DNA from: Notospermus geniculatus
Taxonomy: Eukaryota; Nemertea; Pilidiophora; Heteronemertea; Lineidae
Direction of reading: 5' to 3'
Assembly: GCA_002633025.1 (NCBI GenBank)
Contig: NMRB01000197.1
Span: 58,741-122,740 of the forward strand
Length of the DNA stretch: 64,000 nucleotides
The notes under the pieces were generated by a model, which was not told the origin of the DNA, did not search any database, and saw only the letters and a program-made list of their open reading frames with translations. The position numbers were made by a program, and so were the translations under genes. Positions 45,001-54,629 of the stretch are shown here, one piece after another; position 1 is the stretch's first letter, and each line of letters opens with the position of its first letter.

Positions 45001-48000
45001 TCACATTAGTGAGAGTGGCGTATTATCGTACGGTAGTCTTGGACTGGAAGCTACGGAAGTTAGCTCTTCCAAGCAACATGATGGTGACTAATTAAAAGAG
45101 GACACCAAATTTTGATTGGGTTATGACTCTAAACCGTGGGCATTTAGCTCCATATAAACACTCAACACAGCTTTACCTCTCTTGTAATTATATTTTAATC
45201 ACGTGCAATAAAAGTTGTTTCTAACATATCTGTTCTTATCTTGTTTTTGCTTCATTCAAGAGTCATAGGAAATTGGTAAATCGGTTGAGCAGAACACAGA
45301 TTCCAATGGTGCACTGAGATGCAAACACTGGTCCATATTTGGCAGGGATACGGTTCTCTTTCAACTGTTCAATCCGCCACTTGAGTTGAGTTGCACCAAT
45401 AGCCCTCTCAACGATCTGTCTCAATCTGGTGCATTGGAGAATGAAGTGACGTTGTTCTGGCGGCAGATCATGTCCCCCAAATGTAGTGATAACCCTGGGG
45501 TGGATATTACGGTAGGCTGGATGTCCCAGCACAGCAAAGTTCTCTGGCAATGCATCCAAATATGTCATTAACTCCTCGGACCATTCCGCAGCTGTTTTGT
45601 CGTGGGTTGCCCCTGGAATACCACTTATCACATGTCTTACACGACCATTCTTGTCTACTGTGTACTGGACGTTTAGCGAGTCACAGGATTTGCCATGCCT
45701 ACCACAGAAATAGGCATCCCCTGCGTGATCAGGTCTCTGGATTTTTACGATTACTCCATCTATGTACAACACAACCTGCAGCACCTGGCCATCCACAGTC
45801 GCAAGTGGCATTGATAAATCATCAAGTTCCTAGAGCTTGGGCAGAGAAATTTGTTCTGAAGATGTGGCATGAAGAAACTCTGCAACTTCATGGGAGTAGG
45901 AAATCACTGTACTCTTGGCAAGCCCCATTGAGTAACCTTTCTGCCGGTAAAAGACCCCAGAGGCCATCATCTGTAAAAATGTATCAATCCGTCTGGATGA
46001 AGACAACTGAGATGCTTGAGGCCTACCATGCTCCTGTTAGGGGTGGGTGATAATTTCAACTTTTTGCGGGGCCCCCCTAAAAACTTGTGGACATCTCCCC
46101 TGATCACAAAAATATATATTTCATGGGGATCAAAATAGTGTAACCCCCCTGTACATACCCTATAAAGATAGTAGGGTCAGAAAACTTGCCAAAATGGTCA
46201 AATGACTGGGGTAGGGGTAGGGGTTACTCTAGTTTAGGCACATGTAGCGGGGATATGCATTAGTTAGGGGTGTAATAATTATCCATGGACTGTGTCCTTT
46301 CATAATCAGTGAAATTCTGGTTGAAAACGTGAGCACCCACCGCTAGGGGGCGCATTTTGGTGGTAAACCGGCAAAATTCGGTGATTTTTTTTCTCTTCAG
46401 TTTTTGATGTAGAATGATCATTTCTGTCATTGGCATGCCATTTCATGTGTAATATCATCCGAGAATAGAACAAAATCAAGGAAAACATGTTGTCTTTTAA
46501 TGGAAAATGACTTGATTATTAAACATTAAAACGCGTTTTTCTCAGAGTCTGATTTTACCTTATTTCTCTCCCCCGCAAGAAGGCGCTAGTGTCCAAAAAT
46601 CACATCAACAGGTGTATACGTATTTCTAAGTACACCTAACATGGCTCATCATGTTATTTTTGCCAGAAAGACACATAAGAGGAGACCTCCCCCCCAACAC
46701 ACCCACAGTCTTTTTACATTTCCATATGCAAAAATTCAACTTCTAAATCTGTAGTTTGTCTGAAGCACTGGTAAAACCATCCAAGGTTGTCTCTGCCTTG
46801 CAGCTTGCATTGTCCAGATAAAGTTTAAGGTTACTGGCATATTAGGGAGTTTAGAAATCAAGCGATTAACGTTAACTTTACGGCAACTTTATTTTGTGCA
46901 CCAAAAATGCAATACATGTATATAATCTGGTGAATTCGCAGTATGAAAAAATAACGTTGCCGTAAAGTTAACGTCTATCGTTTGATTTCTTAAACTCCCT
47001 ATTGTCACACTGGCATCTTTTTGTAATCCTTTAAAAGCCTAAATATGTCACTAGCCTTATATTCGGCAAAGACAAGGAAGTGTCCCTTGCATAACGTACT
47101 TACAGATGCATTCGTGGTTATTTTGATTTGTCATCGATATTAGGAGCTCTTATGTATTCAGCTACCTGCAAAGCGGAAGTAAATGGCCCACCAACTGACT
47201 TTAGTTCCTCCTGATTACGGTTCATTCCACGATCTGCAGCAATATTGGCTATAACTAAACTACCAGCTGGATTCCAGCAACAAAAAGGAGACATTTTGGG
47301 GTTTCGAGACCATGCAACTCGCTGACAAATATGGGCCCGTATTCTAGACGCCTCCTTATCTCTGAGGTCCACTTTAACCTTCTGTATTCTACCCTGCAAA
47401 CAATAGCTAATGGTAAACCACAGAGTTAAGGAAGCTTCAAGAATATGGGCCTTTGATGCAGAAAAACAAGAGCAAAAGCACCAGATCTCATTGACAGCCA
47501 ACCATCTTGATCATTCACAGATTATATTAGTACAGTTATAAGACTGCGGGGGGGGGGGGGGNACTCCGCTTCAAACGTAGATGAATACATAGGAGCTTTC
47601 GATATCGATGACAAATCAAAATAATAACGCATGTACATAGAAGCCTACGTTATGCAAGGGACACTTCCTTGTCTTTGCCGAATCTTAGACTAGTGACATA
47701 CATAGGCATTTAAAGTATTAAAAAGCTATCCGTGGACGGAACAATTTGCCAATAACTATAAACTTTATCTGGACAATGCAAGCTGCAAGGCTGAGGCGGG
47801 TAACCATGGATGATTTTAAGAGGGCTTTTGAATTTATGCATATGGAAATGTGAAAAGACTGTGGTGTGTTGGGGGGGGGGGGCTCCTCTTATGTGTCTCT
47901 GGCAAAAATAAATGATGAGGCGTGTTATGAACATTGTTTGTGTGCATTTTAGAAATAAGTGTACACCAGTTGATGTGATTTTTGGACACAACCGCCTTCT

Positions 48001-50918
48001 TGTGGGGGAGAGAAAAAAGGTAAAATCAGTTTCTGAGAAAAACGCGTTTGAATGTTTAATAAATAAGCCATTTTCAATTAAAAGACCACATGTTTTCCTT
48101 GATTTTAAACTATTTTCGGATGGTCTTACACATCAAATGGCATGTTTATGATGGGAATGATCATTCTACATCGAAAACTGGAGAGAAAAAAAAATCATCG
48201 AATTTTGATGGTTTACCGCCAAAATGCGCCCCCTATCGGTGGGTGCTCACGTTTTCATTCAAAATTTCACTGATAATGAAAGGGCACAGTCAATAGATAA
48301 TTATTACACCCCTAACTGATGCATATCCCTGCTACATGTGCCTAAACTAGAGTAACCCCTACCCCAGTCATTTGACCATTTTGGCAAGTTTTCTGACCCT
48401 ACTATCGTTATAGGGTATGTACAGGGGGGTTACACTATTTCGATCCCCATAAATTATATATTTTTGTGATCAGGGAAGATGTCCACAAGTTTTTAGGGGG
48501 GCCCCGCATTCATTGGGAAAAATTTGCAAATTAACACCCACCCCTACTCCTGTCTCCAGTGGTGAAATTCATCTGTAAGCTGTTGTATTTGATTTTCACT
48601 CAACCTAACATGTATATGAATGGGATCCTCACTTTCTGCTGGCTTCCTCTCACGCCTTGGGGCTCTTTCAGCAGCAGCCTGATTCTCTAAAACTTGGAGG
48701 GCAGGCACAAAAAACATCTTGCATGTCTCGTCTTCATGCAAACAAAGATGAGTGATGTGAAAGGTTGTGACCTCCAGCTCATCTTGATCCCTAGTGATCA
48801 AGTGTTAAGTTAATACGAAATGAGTTGAAAAGTTCTGATCACTGAGCTGGGATTGCGGTGTGACACCTGGTGTGATCCTAACACCAAACACCAGCTCTGA
48901 CCAGTGATCACACCTGGATCAGGTGTGATCTAGGGATCAGCCCTTGATCCTCTCAGCAGGTCACAGCTGGTGTGATCTAGGGTGTTAGGTGTCAGGATCA
49001 GGTGTTAGTGTGATCTTAACACTGGCTGTGACCTCACCCAGTCTCTGCTACAGACCTTTGATCGGCCAGTATATCGATATACAGTAGAACTTTGCGGACA
49101 CCCTTGGGACTGAGCTCAGCGGTCCGTAATAGTGAGGTGTCCGCAATATTGCAACTCCATCAATAATGGACACCAGGTGGCTCTGTAGGTCCATGGTATT
49201 CATTCCTTGAGGGGTCATTCTGCCATACTTGAGGGCTTAGGGTAAACTCAAATCAAGAACATAATTTCATTTCATGTAAATATTTGTTGATTAGAGAACT
49301 ATTTCTTGAGCAATTTATAATTCACAAATATTTTCTACATCACGTATCTTGGACAATCTTTGAAAATAAGAATCAGACAGATTGATGAGACCGCAGTTAA
49401 CTATGCTTTACTTTGGAGCTGTTACATTTGCCATTTTTTACATGTAACAAGCACTTTTCCATTTGTCACTCATTTAGTAAAGAAAAGAGTCAAAAGTTGA
49501 CTGCCTTAGTTTTCCATGCAGAGTCTTGAATTTTGGACTCAGAAAAGAGAGTCTAAANTGATCATAAACAATCAATGCACATGTAATTAGCACCCCATGT
49601 TTGGTCATTTAATCACCTACCACTGACCACTTTGTGAATGAAAACTTTGAAAATGGCTTCAAATTTTCACCTCCTGTCCGTAATAGTGAGGTTATGGGAC
49701 CCAATTTTCCAGAAATCAACCGTCCATTGTCCTGAATAGTGAGGTGTCCGCAATATTGAGTTAAATGTATATTGAAAAATGGCTTGGGAAAATTCGGGAC
49801 TGGACAAATCTGTCCGTTATCCTGAGGTGTCCATTAGCTGAGGTTCTACTGTTGTACTTCTTTTCAGTATCTCACATTCAGCATCCACAATAAATTCTAG
49901 GCATGTTTTTCAGGAGAAAGAAGCAATTAATTATAACATTAGAAAAACAGGAAAATTTCTACCACCTGTTGTCATTTCTAAAGGGTCCAATTGGTACTTT
50001 GAACCGAGACATGGTTGGCTAGTTGTAATTGTTTTATTCGGCAGTCAACAAACCAAATCTCTTTGTTTGCGGTTCCGAATTTTTTCTCGACGTCGCGGAA
50101 AGGCCGATTATAGACTTCTGTATAACCATGCGGTTCGTCTCAAACCCCCGTACCCAAAGCATCTGCATGTTGCCACTTACAAGTCGTGCCTTTTCCTACC
50201 GGGCCGTAATGCCAGTGAGATTTTACTCTATTATGTTGTTAATGGCACATTTTCCCCAAAGTTTTTGATCCCAGCACCTGATATCTTCTGTGGGGAAAAG
50301 GACTACACCTTATCTGGAATGGAGGAGAAATTACTTCATTGCTGCAAGAAATCAGATCTTTGGGAGTGCACTGTCTATGAGGCGGTGGGATCAGATAAGT
50401 CGAACATTCTTGTCCTTGAAAATGGTGTCCGCCTTCAAGTGGAAAGCGAGCCAAAGATTTTTGGCCGAACGGGACTGTTTTCCTATGTCTTTAATTCCTG
50501 GGATTATACCGCTATTTTTTATGTCCATTTAGAGGAATACGGGTATAAAGCAGTGACGTATCGTGTCATACTGAAAAATAAGATGGACAAACGATGCAAT
50601 CAGTCTTTAGTCCTTCATGATCACTACTACGAGATGTTTTTCGTAATAGGGAAACCCTTCTTCTCGGGCTTTGCACTGCGGAAGATTCCTGATCCAAAGG
50701 AAGGCCTCGTCAAAAATGGATCAGGGAAGTTCACATTTCAAGAAACAAAGGTCTATTTTAATCAACAAGCTAAGAATGTGTTGCCTAATAGTTATAAGTA
50801 CTACGAACGTCACCATGAGGGATATTTAATGATTTTTGTAGGGTCACCAAGAAATGGGCCAGGTCAGAGAGAGATTTTCAGGAAGGTTTATATGTATAAA
50901 GCAGATCTCGACCAGTGA
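42032..50918 (+). CDS. PAN-like/unknown two-exon gene, copy 2 (exons open; 7.3-kb nest in intron)
   Basis: Exon 1, 42032-42289, and exon 2, 49914-50918, would join in phase to about 420 residues. The first codon homologous to the Met of copy 1 is ACG here, so translation would start at the next Met (MFTNGLIQTY...), weakening the signal peptide. The donor reads AAAAAG|GCAATG, a GC rather than GT donor; the acceptor TTTTTCAG|GAG is normal. Exon 1 carries CAAECCQMECTTFVV...C (PAN-like). Exon 2 has N-glycosylation sequons NAS, NGT and NGS, CGEKDYTLSGMEEKLLHCCKKS, and a conserved C-terminal YMYKADLDQ. A secreted or lumenal protein is inferred. Whether the swollen intron is spliced is unknown. Confidence 0.55.
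42555..42750 (+). mobile_element. Left part of a pogo/Tigger-like MITE
   Basis: The first 190 bases match 49082-49270: CAGTAGAAC, TCCGTAATAGTGAGGTGTCC, GACACCAGGTGGCTCTGTAGG, TTCATTCCTTGAGGGGTCATT. The match stops near 42750, so its 3' part is missing here. Confidence 0.8.
42798..42913. repeat. 116-bp near-perfect hairpin
   Basis: GGAGGTTTCGCAAGCGCCCA...CGACGACGTTTATCTATTGT and its mirror ACAATAGATAAACGTCGTCG...GGGCGCTTGCGAAACCTCC form arms of about 51 bp with a few mismatches and a 14-base loop. It ends five bases before the Harbinger-like end. Confidence 0.88.
43911..45095 (+). pseudogene. Harbinger-associated Myb/SANT-like protein, interrupted
   Basis: ATG at 43911 follows a TTTTTCAG acceptor-like site. 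The first 90 residues (MTWSSERISEVLQSIIDER through LGRDYRDVLKKM) fit a trihelical Myb/SANT/MADF-like DNA-binding domain. A 360-bp MITE with 9-bp TSD splits it at 44188. After it the frame resumes (VFDLYQQYYELY) with stops at about 44586 and 44700, then a Pro/Ser-rich linker and a Leu-rich C-terminus (EYQQEYLKLLKEQNSLLSSI) ending at TAA 45093-45095. In Harbinger elements this protein helps the transposase enter the nucleus and bind ends. Confidence 0.7.
44188..44547. mobile_element. MULE-like MITE with 9-bp target duplication, 360 bp
   Basis: The ends CGGCATGGAGAAAACGCGG... and ...CCGCGTTTTCTCCATGCCG are inverted over about 35 bp, including the palindromic GGAATTCC(A)CGGAA. AAGTTTTTG flanks both sides (44179-44187; 44548-44556). 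A 9-bp duplication is typical of Mutator-like elements. Confidence 0.88.
46844..47000. mobile_element. 157-bp MITE in the left arm of the foldback element
   Basis: AGGGAGTTTAGAAATCAAGCG and TTTGATTTCTTAAACTCCCT are inverted and flanked by ATT on both sides. The mirror position in the right arm (about 47750) has no such insert, giving an internal empty site. Confidence 0.9.
47118..47501 (-). other. Unrecognised frame in the loop of the foldback element
   Basis: A minus-strand frame of 127 residues spans the loop between the two arms. An acceptor-like TTGTTTGCAG precedes GRIQKVKVDLRDKEA; the stretch to about FTSALQVAEYI is compositionally protein-like (Trp, Cys and Asn-Pro-rich WSRNPKMSPFCCWNPAG). 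I do not recognise it. It could be a captured host exon, a degenerate part of a transposase, or chance. Confidence 0.3.
48802..49038. repeat. Harbinger right subterminal region with GTGATC repeats
   Basis: Multiple TGATC-containing motifs (GGTGTGATC, CAGTGATCACAC, GGTGTGATCTAGGG) lie in 240 bases before the end. Such subterminal repeats are candidate transposase-binding sites. Confidence 0.55.
49082..49854. mobile_element. Complete pogo/Tigger-like MITE, about 770 bp
   Basis: It starts TA-CAGTAGAACTTTGCGGACAC and ends GTCCATTAGCTGAGGTTCTACTG. Internal repeats of TCCGTAATAGTGAGG / CCTGAATAGTGAGGTGTCCG lie near both ends. No transposase. N at 49558. A fragment of the same family (AATGGCTTCAAATTTTAACC..CTGTCCGTAA) lies at 55060-55100. 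Confidence 0.85.
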
Positions 50919-50959
50919 TCTTGTCTTGATCAGAAAATGTATAACTTATGGAGGAAATC

Positions 50960-51037
50960 GTCGGACAGTCAAGAGCGGCACACTGAAAAATTATTCCTGT
51001 CACCTCCGAGGTCCCGGGTTCGATCCCAAGTCCGACC
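50960..51037 (+). ncRNA. tRNA-like sequence after gene copy 2
   Basis: GTCGGAC pairs with GTCCGAC seven for seven as an acceptor stem. A-box-like and B-box (GGGTTCGATCC) promoter elements are present. Likely a tRNA-derived SINE or pseudogene carried along by the gene duplications; the anticodon arm does not fold convincingly. Confidence 0.5.
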
Positions 51038-51405
51038 TATACTTCATTTAATAGAGATTACCAATGAATGCCTTTTACAGCGCAGATTTTTAGCTCACCT
51101 GGGGTGAGCTCTTGTCGTGGGTCTGCGTCCGTCGTCGTCCGTCGTCGTCGTCGTCGTCCGTCGTGTTCCGTTAGCAGGGCACGTTTTGTAACCGCTGGAG
51201 CTATTGATCTGAAACTTNTATGTGTATTTTTTTTCCCATTACTAGTAATTATTCTTTGCCTGTATATAAATGTCCTACCACCAGTGAAGGGCCAATAATG
51301 CCTCGGCTTCGGCCCTTCTAGAACTACCATGTAACACGCTATTTTGCAAAATAAACTATATATATTCCCTAGCCATTATTTTCTGGGAAAAGATGGCGAG
51401 ATAGT
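51038..51405. repeat. Junction between units 2 and 3 with an AGCTCAC hairpin-head repeat
   Basis: AGCTCACCTGGGGTGAGCT at 51092, GTCCGTCGTCG repeats and GTTCCGTTAGCAGGGCACGTTTTGTAACCGCTGGAGC match 12522-12640. The copy stops at the N (51218). From about 51360 the near flank of the next gene copy begins (TTCCCTAGCCATTATTTT). Confidence 0.7.
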
Positions 51406-51462
51406 TTGCCAAGTAAGAAACAAAACAGTGATGTGAAGACGAAAATATCTGGGTCATTATTT

Positions 51463-53677
51463 ATGATGTTTACCAACGGTTTGATTCAGACGTATTTTCA
51501 GACGGTGGTGCAACACTGGAGTCTTTTAGCACCAGACATACCACAGCAGAATGTTACGTCATTTCTCGCCTGTGCTGCAGTTTGTTGTCATCTGAAATGT
51601 ACAACCGCTGTTGTCCTACCGAAAGATGTCGACTCTGTTTGTCAGATGAGCAGAAGGAAAGGAACGTGCATGGACAAGAAAAAAGCAGTTCAGTTTCAAG
51701 GTGCACGGATGTGTCAGAAAAAGGTAATGTGTGTACAAACCAATGCACACAGGGCTAGAGTTCCTTACAACCCATAAGACCACATAAAAAAATCTTGTAA
51801 AAAGTGAGGAGGGAGGAGGGTTTTGTTTTGTTTTTGTTTTTTTAAATACTGAAATGGACTGTGATCATCGAAAGCGAGCTTGGAAGCATTGCACCATTTA
51901 TCATACAATAGACAAATCCTTAGTATTAAAGATAATATATCACGACTTCATTGTTTACATTCAATGTTTGTAAACATGGATGTTTACATTATGTTATTTT
52001 GGACTTTTTGGACATGCCAAACCACCAAAATGAATGCTTTGGGCATCAAAAGAATTTCTAGAGAGACATGCTACCAACAAATTACTCATAAGACAAAGAA
52101 AGCCTGGACATAAACAAACAAAATGTAAATAAACAATGAATTTCGTGGCCCGCGAAAATACCCGTGGTACATTATCTTTAACTCGAAAAAGGTTTTTATT
52201 CAAAAAAAAAAATATCTGACTCACCCTGGAAAAGGCATGTGTAGACAAGAAACCACACTTTTTGACAGAAAACATATAATGTGAGGAAAAAATTGAAAAA
52301 AAATGAAAAAAAACTTTTTTTGTAAAAAAAGAATAATTGTTTTTGAAAAAAAATAAAATTTTTGAGCCGGCGAGAAAATTCGAGGCGGCCGCTGATGCTA
52401 AACTAAAGATTTATTATGTGGCCTAACTGTTAGTTGTATTGTAAATTTTTCAAAAAACGACAATAGCAAGAACAATGCGAGTTAAATAAAATTTACTGAA
52501 AACGATGTTAAGAATGGTTTCCAATCGAATGCACCAACAACCTGTACTACATGTAGATAAAAAGTCCATTCCTGACAGGTCTGGCATGAAATCAGTGAGT
52601 GCGGATGTCAATACTTCTTTCAGTATCTCACATTCAACATCCACAATAAATTGTCGGCATGTTTTTCAGGAGAAAGAAGCAATTAATTACAACATTAGAA
52701 AAACAGGAACATTTCTACCACCTATTGTTATTTCTAAAGGGGACAGTTGGTACTTGACACCGAGACATCGTTGGCTAGTTGTAATTGTTTTATTCGACAG
52801 TCAACAAACCAAGTCTCGTTGTTTGTGGTTCCGCGTTTTTTCTCGACGTCGCGGGAAGGCCGATTATAGACTTCTGTATAATCATACCATTCGTCTCAAA
52901 CCCCCGTACCCAAAGCATCTACATGTTGCCACTTACATGTCGTGCCTTTTCCTACCAGGCCGTAATGCCAGTGAGATTTTACTCTATAATGTTGTTAATG
53001 GCACATTTTCCCAAAAATTGTTGATCCCAGCACCTGATATCTGCTGTGGGGAAAAGGACTACACCTTTTCTGGAATGGAAGAGAAATTACTTCATTGCTG
53101 CAAGAAATCGGGTCTTTGGGAGGGCACTATCTATAAGGCTGTGAGATCAGATAAGTCGAACATTCTTGTCCTTGAAAATGGTGTCCGCCTTCATCTGGAA
53201 AGCAAGCCATGGTTTTTTGGCAGAACGGGACTGTTTTCCTATGTCTTTAATTCTTGGGATTATACCGCTATTTTTTATGTTCATTTAGAAGAATACGGGC
53301 ATAAAGCAGTGAAGTACCGTGTCAAACTGAGAAATAAGATGGACAAGCGATGCAATAAGTTTAGAGCTCTTCCCGATTTCTACTACGAGATGTTTTTGGT
53401 AATAGGGAAACCCTTCCTCTCGGGCTTTGCACTGCAGAAAATTCCTGATCCAAAGGAAGGCCTCGTCAAAAATGGATCAGGGAAGTTCACATTTCAAGAA
53501 ACAAAGGTCTATTTTGATCAACAAGCTAAGAATTTGTTGCGTACTAGTTATAAGTACTACAAATGTCACCACCATGAGGGATATTTTATGATTTTTGTAA
53601 GGTCACCAAGAAATGGGCCAGGTGAGAAAGAGATTTTCAGGAAGGTTTATATGTATAAAGCAGATCTCAACCAGTAA
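51463..53677 (+). CDS. PAN-like/unknown two-exon gene, copy 3 (best intact copy, about 422 aa)
   Basis: Exon 1, 51463-51723 (87 codons), ends AAAAAG|GTAATG. The intron, 51724-52669, ends TTTTTCAG. Exon 2, 52670-53677, is 336 codons including the stop; the joint is phase 0. Exon 1 begins MMFTNGLIQTYFQTVV (weak signal-peptide or anchor; the upstream Met of copy 1 is ACG here). It has the Cys-rich PAN/Apple-like run CAAVCCHLKCTTAVV..DVDSVC and two further Cys. Exon 2 has sequons NAS, NGT and NGS, EKDYTFSGMEEKLLHCCKKSG, FGRTGLFSYVFNSWDYTAIFYVHLEEYG, and KIPDPKEGLVKNGSGKFTF; it fits no family I know. Exon 2 is at least as conserved among copies as exon 1. A secreted, lineage-specific protein is the best inference. 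Confidence 0.65.
51918..52183. mobile_element. TTAA-associated MITE, copy 2, in the intron of gene copy 3
   Basis: Same family as 22425-22681, from AAGATAATATATCACGACTTC to ACATTATCTTTAA. Its presence only in this intron makes it a young insertion relative to the gene duplications. Confidence 0.75.
52184..52400. repeat. A-rich low-complexity stretch
   Basis: Runs of A with GAAAAAAAA motifs, ending GAGCCGGCGAGAAAATTCGAGGCGG. It is probably sequence instability after the MITE; no feature is recognised. Confidence 0.5.
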
Positions 53678-53717
53678 TCTCGTCTGTCCTGGTCAGAAAA
53701 TCTATAATTTATGGAGG

Positions 53718-53779
53718 AAGTCTTCGGACAGTCACAGTGGCACACTGAAAAATTATTCCTGCCACCTCCGAGGTTCCGG
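53718..53779 (+). repeat. tRNA-like sequence after copy 3, split by an insertion
   Basis: TTCGGACAGTCACAGTGGCACACTG... runs to GGTTCCGG and resumes at 55003 with GTTCGATCCCAAGTCCGACC. The element at 53780 used the CCGG of the T-arm as its target. Confidence 0.8.
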
Positions 53780-54063
53780 TGTGAAAGAAATGCAGGTCCG
53801 CCCGGAACCAAGGTCCCACGGACCTTGATTCCTTAGGAACCATTGTCCTACCCGGACTTCCGTTCCTGGGTTACCAATCCTATATAAAAGGTATAGGACA
53901 CTGATTACTAGGGGACTTAGATTTCTTTCACAACAGTGACAGAAATCTAAGTCCGCCGTAACCGAAGTCCTTCCCCTTTTGTATTAAATGCACAATAGAA
54001 TCTGTATAGCTCTTTAATACGACATGCATTCAAATAGCTAAAATATTCGGTCATCGGTCAGCC

Positions 54064-54138
54064 GGTCACTCGTGGTGTAGTGGTTCGGGGACCTGCACAT
54101 TAAGCAAATACTGCGGGTTCGACTCCCTGTTTTTTTTG
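54064..54138 (+). ncRNA. tRNA-like Pol III cassette inside the CCGG element
   Basis: A box TGGTGTAGTGGTT (54072-54084), B box GGGTTCGACTCC (54115-54126), then a T9 run as Pol III terminator from about 54130. The acceptor strands are not clearly paired. It is likely a tRNA-derived SINE or promoter captured by the element. Confidence 0.55.
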
Positions 54139-54269
54139 TTTAAAATTGTTTTTTCTTGTCATCTTCGATCATTACACAACATTGTCTTTTGGACTTCGAT
54201 TTCTAGTCGTAGGTCTGTCGGACTCTGATTTCGAGGAATGTTGGTCTGTGGACTTGTATGTCTAGAAAA

Positions 54270-54410
54270 GCATGTCAGGCGGACTTGCATTCCGAGGAAA
54301 GCAGGTCCGGCGGACTTGCATTCCGGGGAAAGCAGGTCCGGCGGGCTTGCATTCCGAGGAAAGCAGGTTCGGCGGACTTGCATTCCTAGGAAAGCGGGTC
54401 CGACGGGGGA
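54270..54410 (+). repeat. 33-bp minisatellite, four to five units
   Basis: Unit of the form AGGTCCGGCGGACTTGCATT plus CCGAGGAAAGC, repeated head to tail with single-base changes. The unit contains an inverted GTCCG/CGGAC core. Confidence 0.85.
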
Positions 54411-54629
54411 CCTGATGTATCGACGCCTGAAAGGGCAAGTGAACGATGTGCCTGGCGAGGATTCCGGAGAGGAATAGAGCCATAGTGCGCTCTAACCGGA
54501 GTTACATGCACTTTACATGACATTTTACCGAGGGTGATCTTGTTATGACTATATCCCCGCAGGGACCAAATCACGGCCCCATTTTCATCAGGTCGTGTTT
54601 GGCGCAAGTTTTCAAATTGCAGCACCTCA

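Larger units (their letters stand above)
46038..48546. mobile_element. hAT-like foldback element, 2.5 kb, in the transposase gene
   Basis: The ends TAGGGGTGGGTG and CACCCACCCCTA are flanked by CTCCTGT on both sides (46031-46037; 48547-48553). Inverted arms of about 960 bp (46038-47165 and 47590-48546) are alignable throughout, for example GGGGCCCCCCTAAAAACTTG, AGAGTAACCCCTACCCC and CGGCAAAGACAAGGAAGTGT. The 7-bp duplication and the T/CAGGGGTGGG start suggest hAT, which usually makes 8 bp. N at 47562 beside a poly-G. Confidence 0.82.
45263..48801 (-). pseudogene. Harbinger-type DDE transposase, split by a hAT-like insertion
   Basis: On the minus strand the frame begins around 48801, is cut at 48547, resumes at 46037 (SGVFYRQKGYSMGLAKSTV), meets a TAG near 45827 and continues to the stop at 45263. 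Catalytic-domain landmarks: YIDGVIVKI (first Asp), FCGRHGKSCDSLNVQ, GIPGATHDKTA, LGHPAYRN, and RQIVERAIGA (Glu). The second Asp (normally GDxAY) is His here. Removing the insertion with one copy of its 7-bp target makes the frame continuous. DDE_4-type nuclease, inactive as it stands. Confidence 0.85.
42919..49039. mobile_element. PIF/Harbinger-like transposon, about 6.1 kb, degenerate
   Basis: The ends GGGTGAGGTGACAGCCGGTGTTA and TAACACTGGCTGTGACCTCACCC are inverted. It carries the two genes expected of the superfamily in convergent orientation: a Myb/SANT-like DNA-binding protein on the plus strand and a DDE transposase on the minus strand. Flanking ATT/AGT is one change from a 3-bp duplication. 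Both genes are broken, and two other elements have inserted into them. Confidence 0.8.
42555..49854. mobile_element. Composite 7.3-kb nested insertion in the intron of copy 2
   Basis: Copies 1 and 3 read GTCAAT(A/G)CTTCTTT continuously; here TA is followed by CAGTAGAACCTCACTATTGC, and the insertion ends with GAGGTTCTACTG plus TTG before TACTTCTTT. The outer ends are of pogo/Tigger type. Inside lie a partial first MITE (42555-42750), a hairpin, a Harbinger-like element and a complete second MITE. Confidence 0.85.

Noticed and set aside
54159-54483. Pro/Cys-rich repetitive frames (PRNASPPDLL-like)
   Set aside because: Translation of the 33-bp minisatellite in both directions, with no independent coding evidence.
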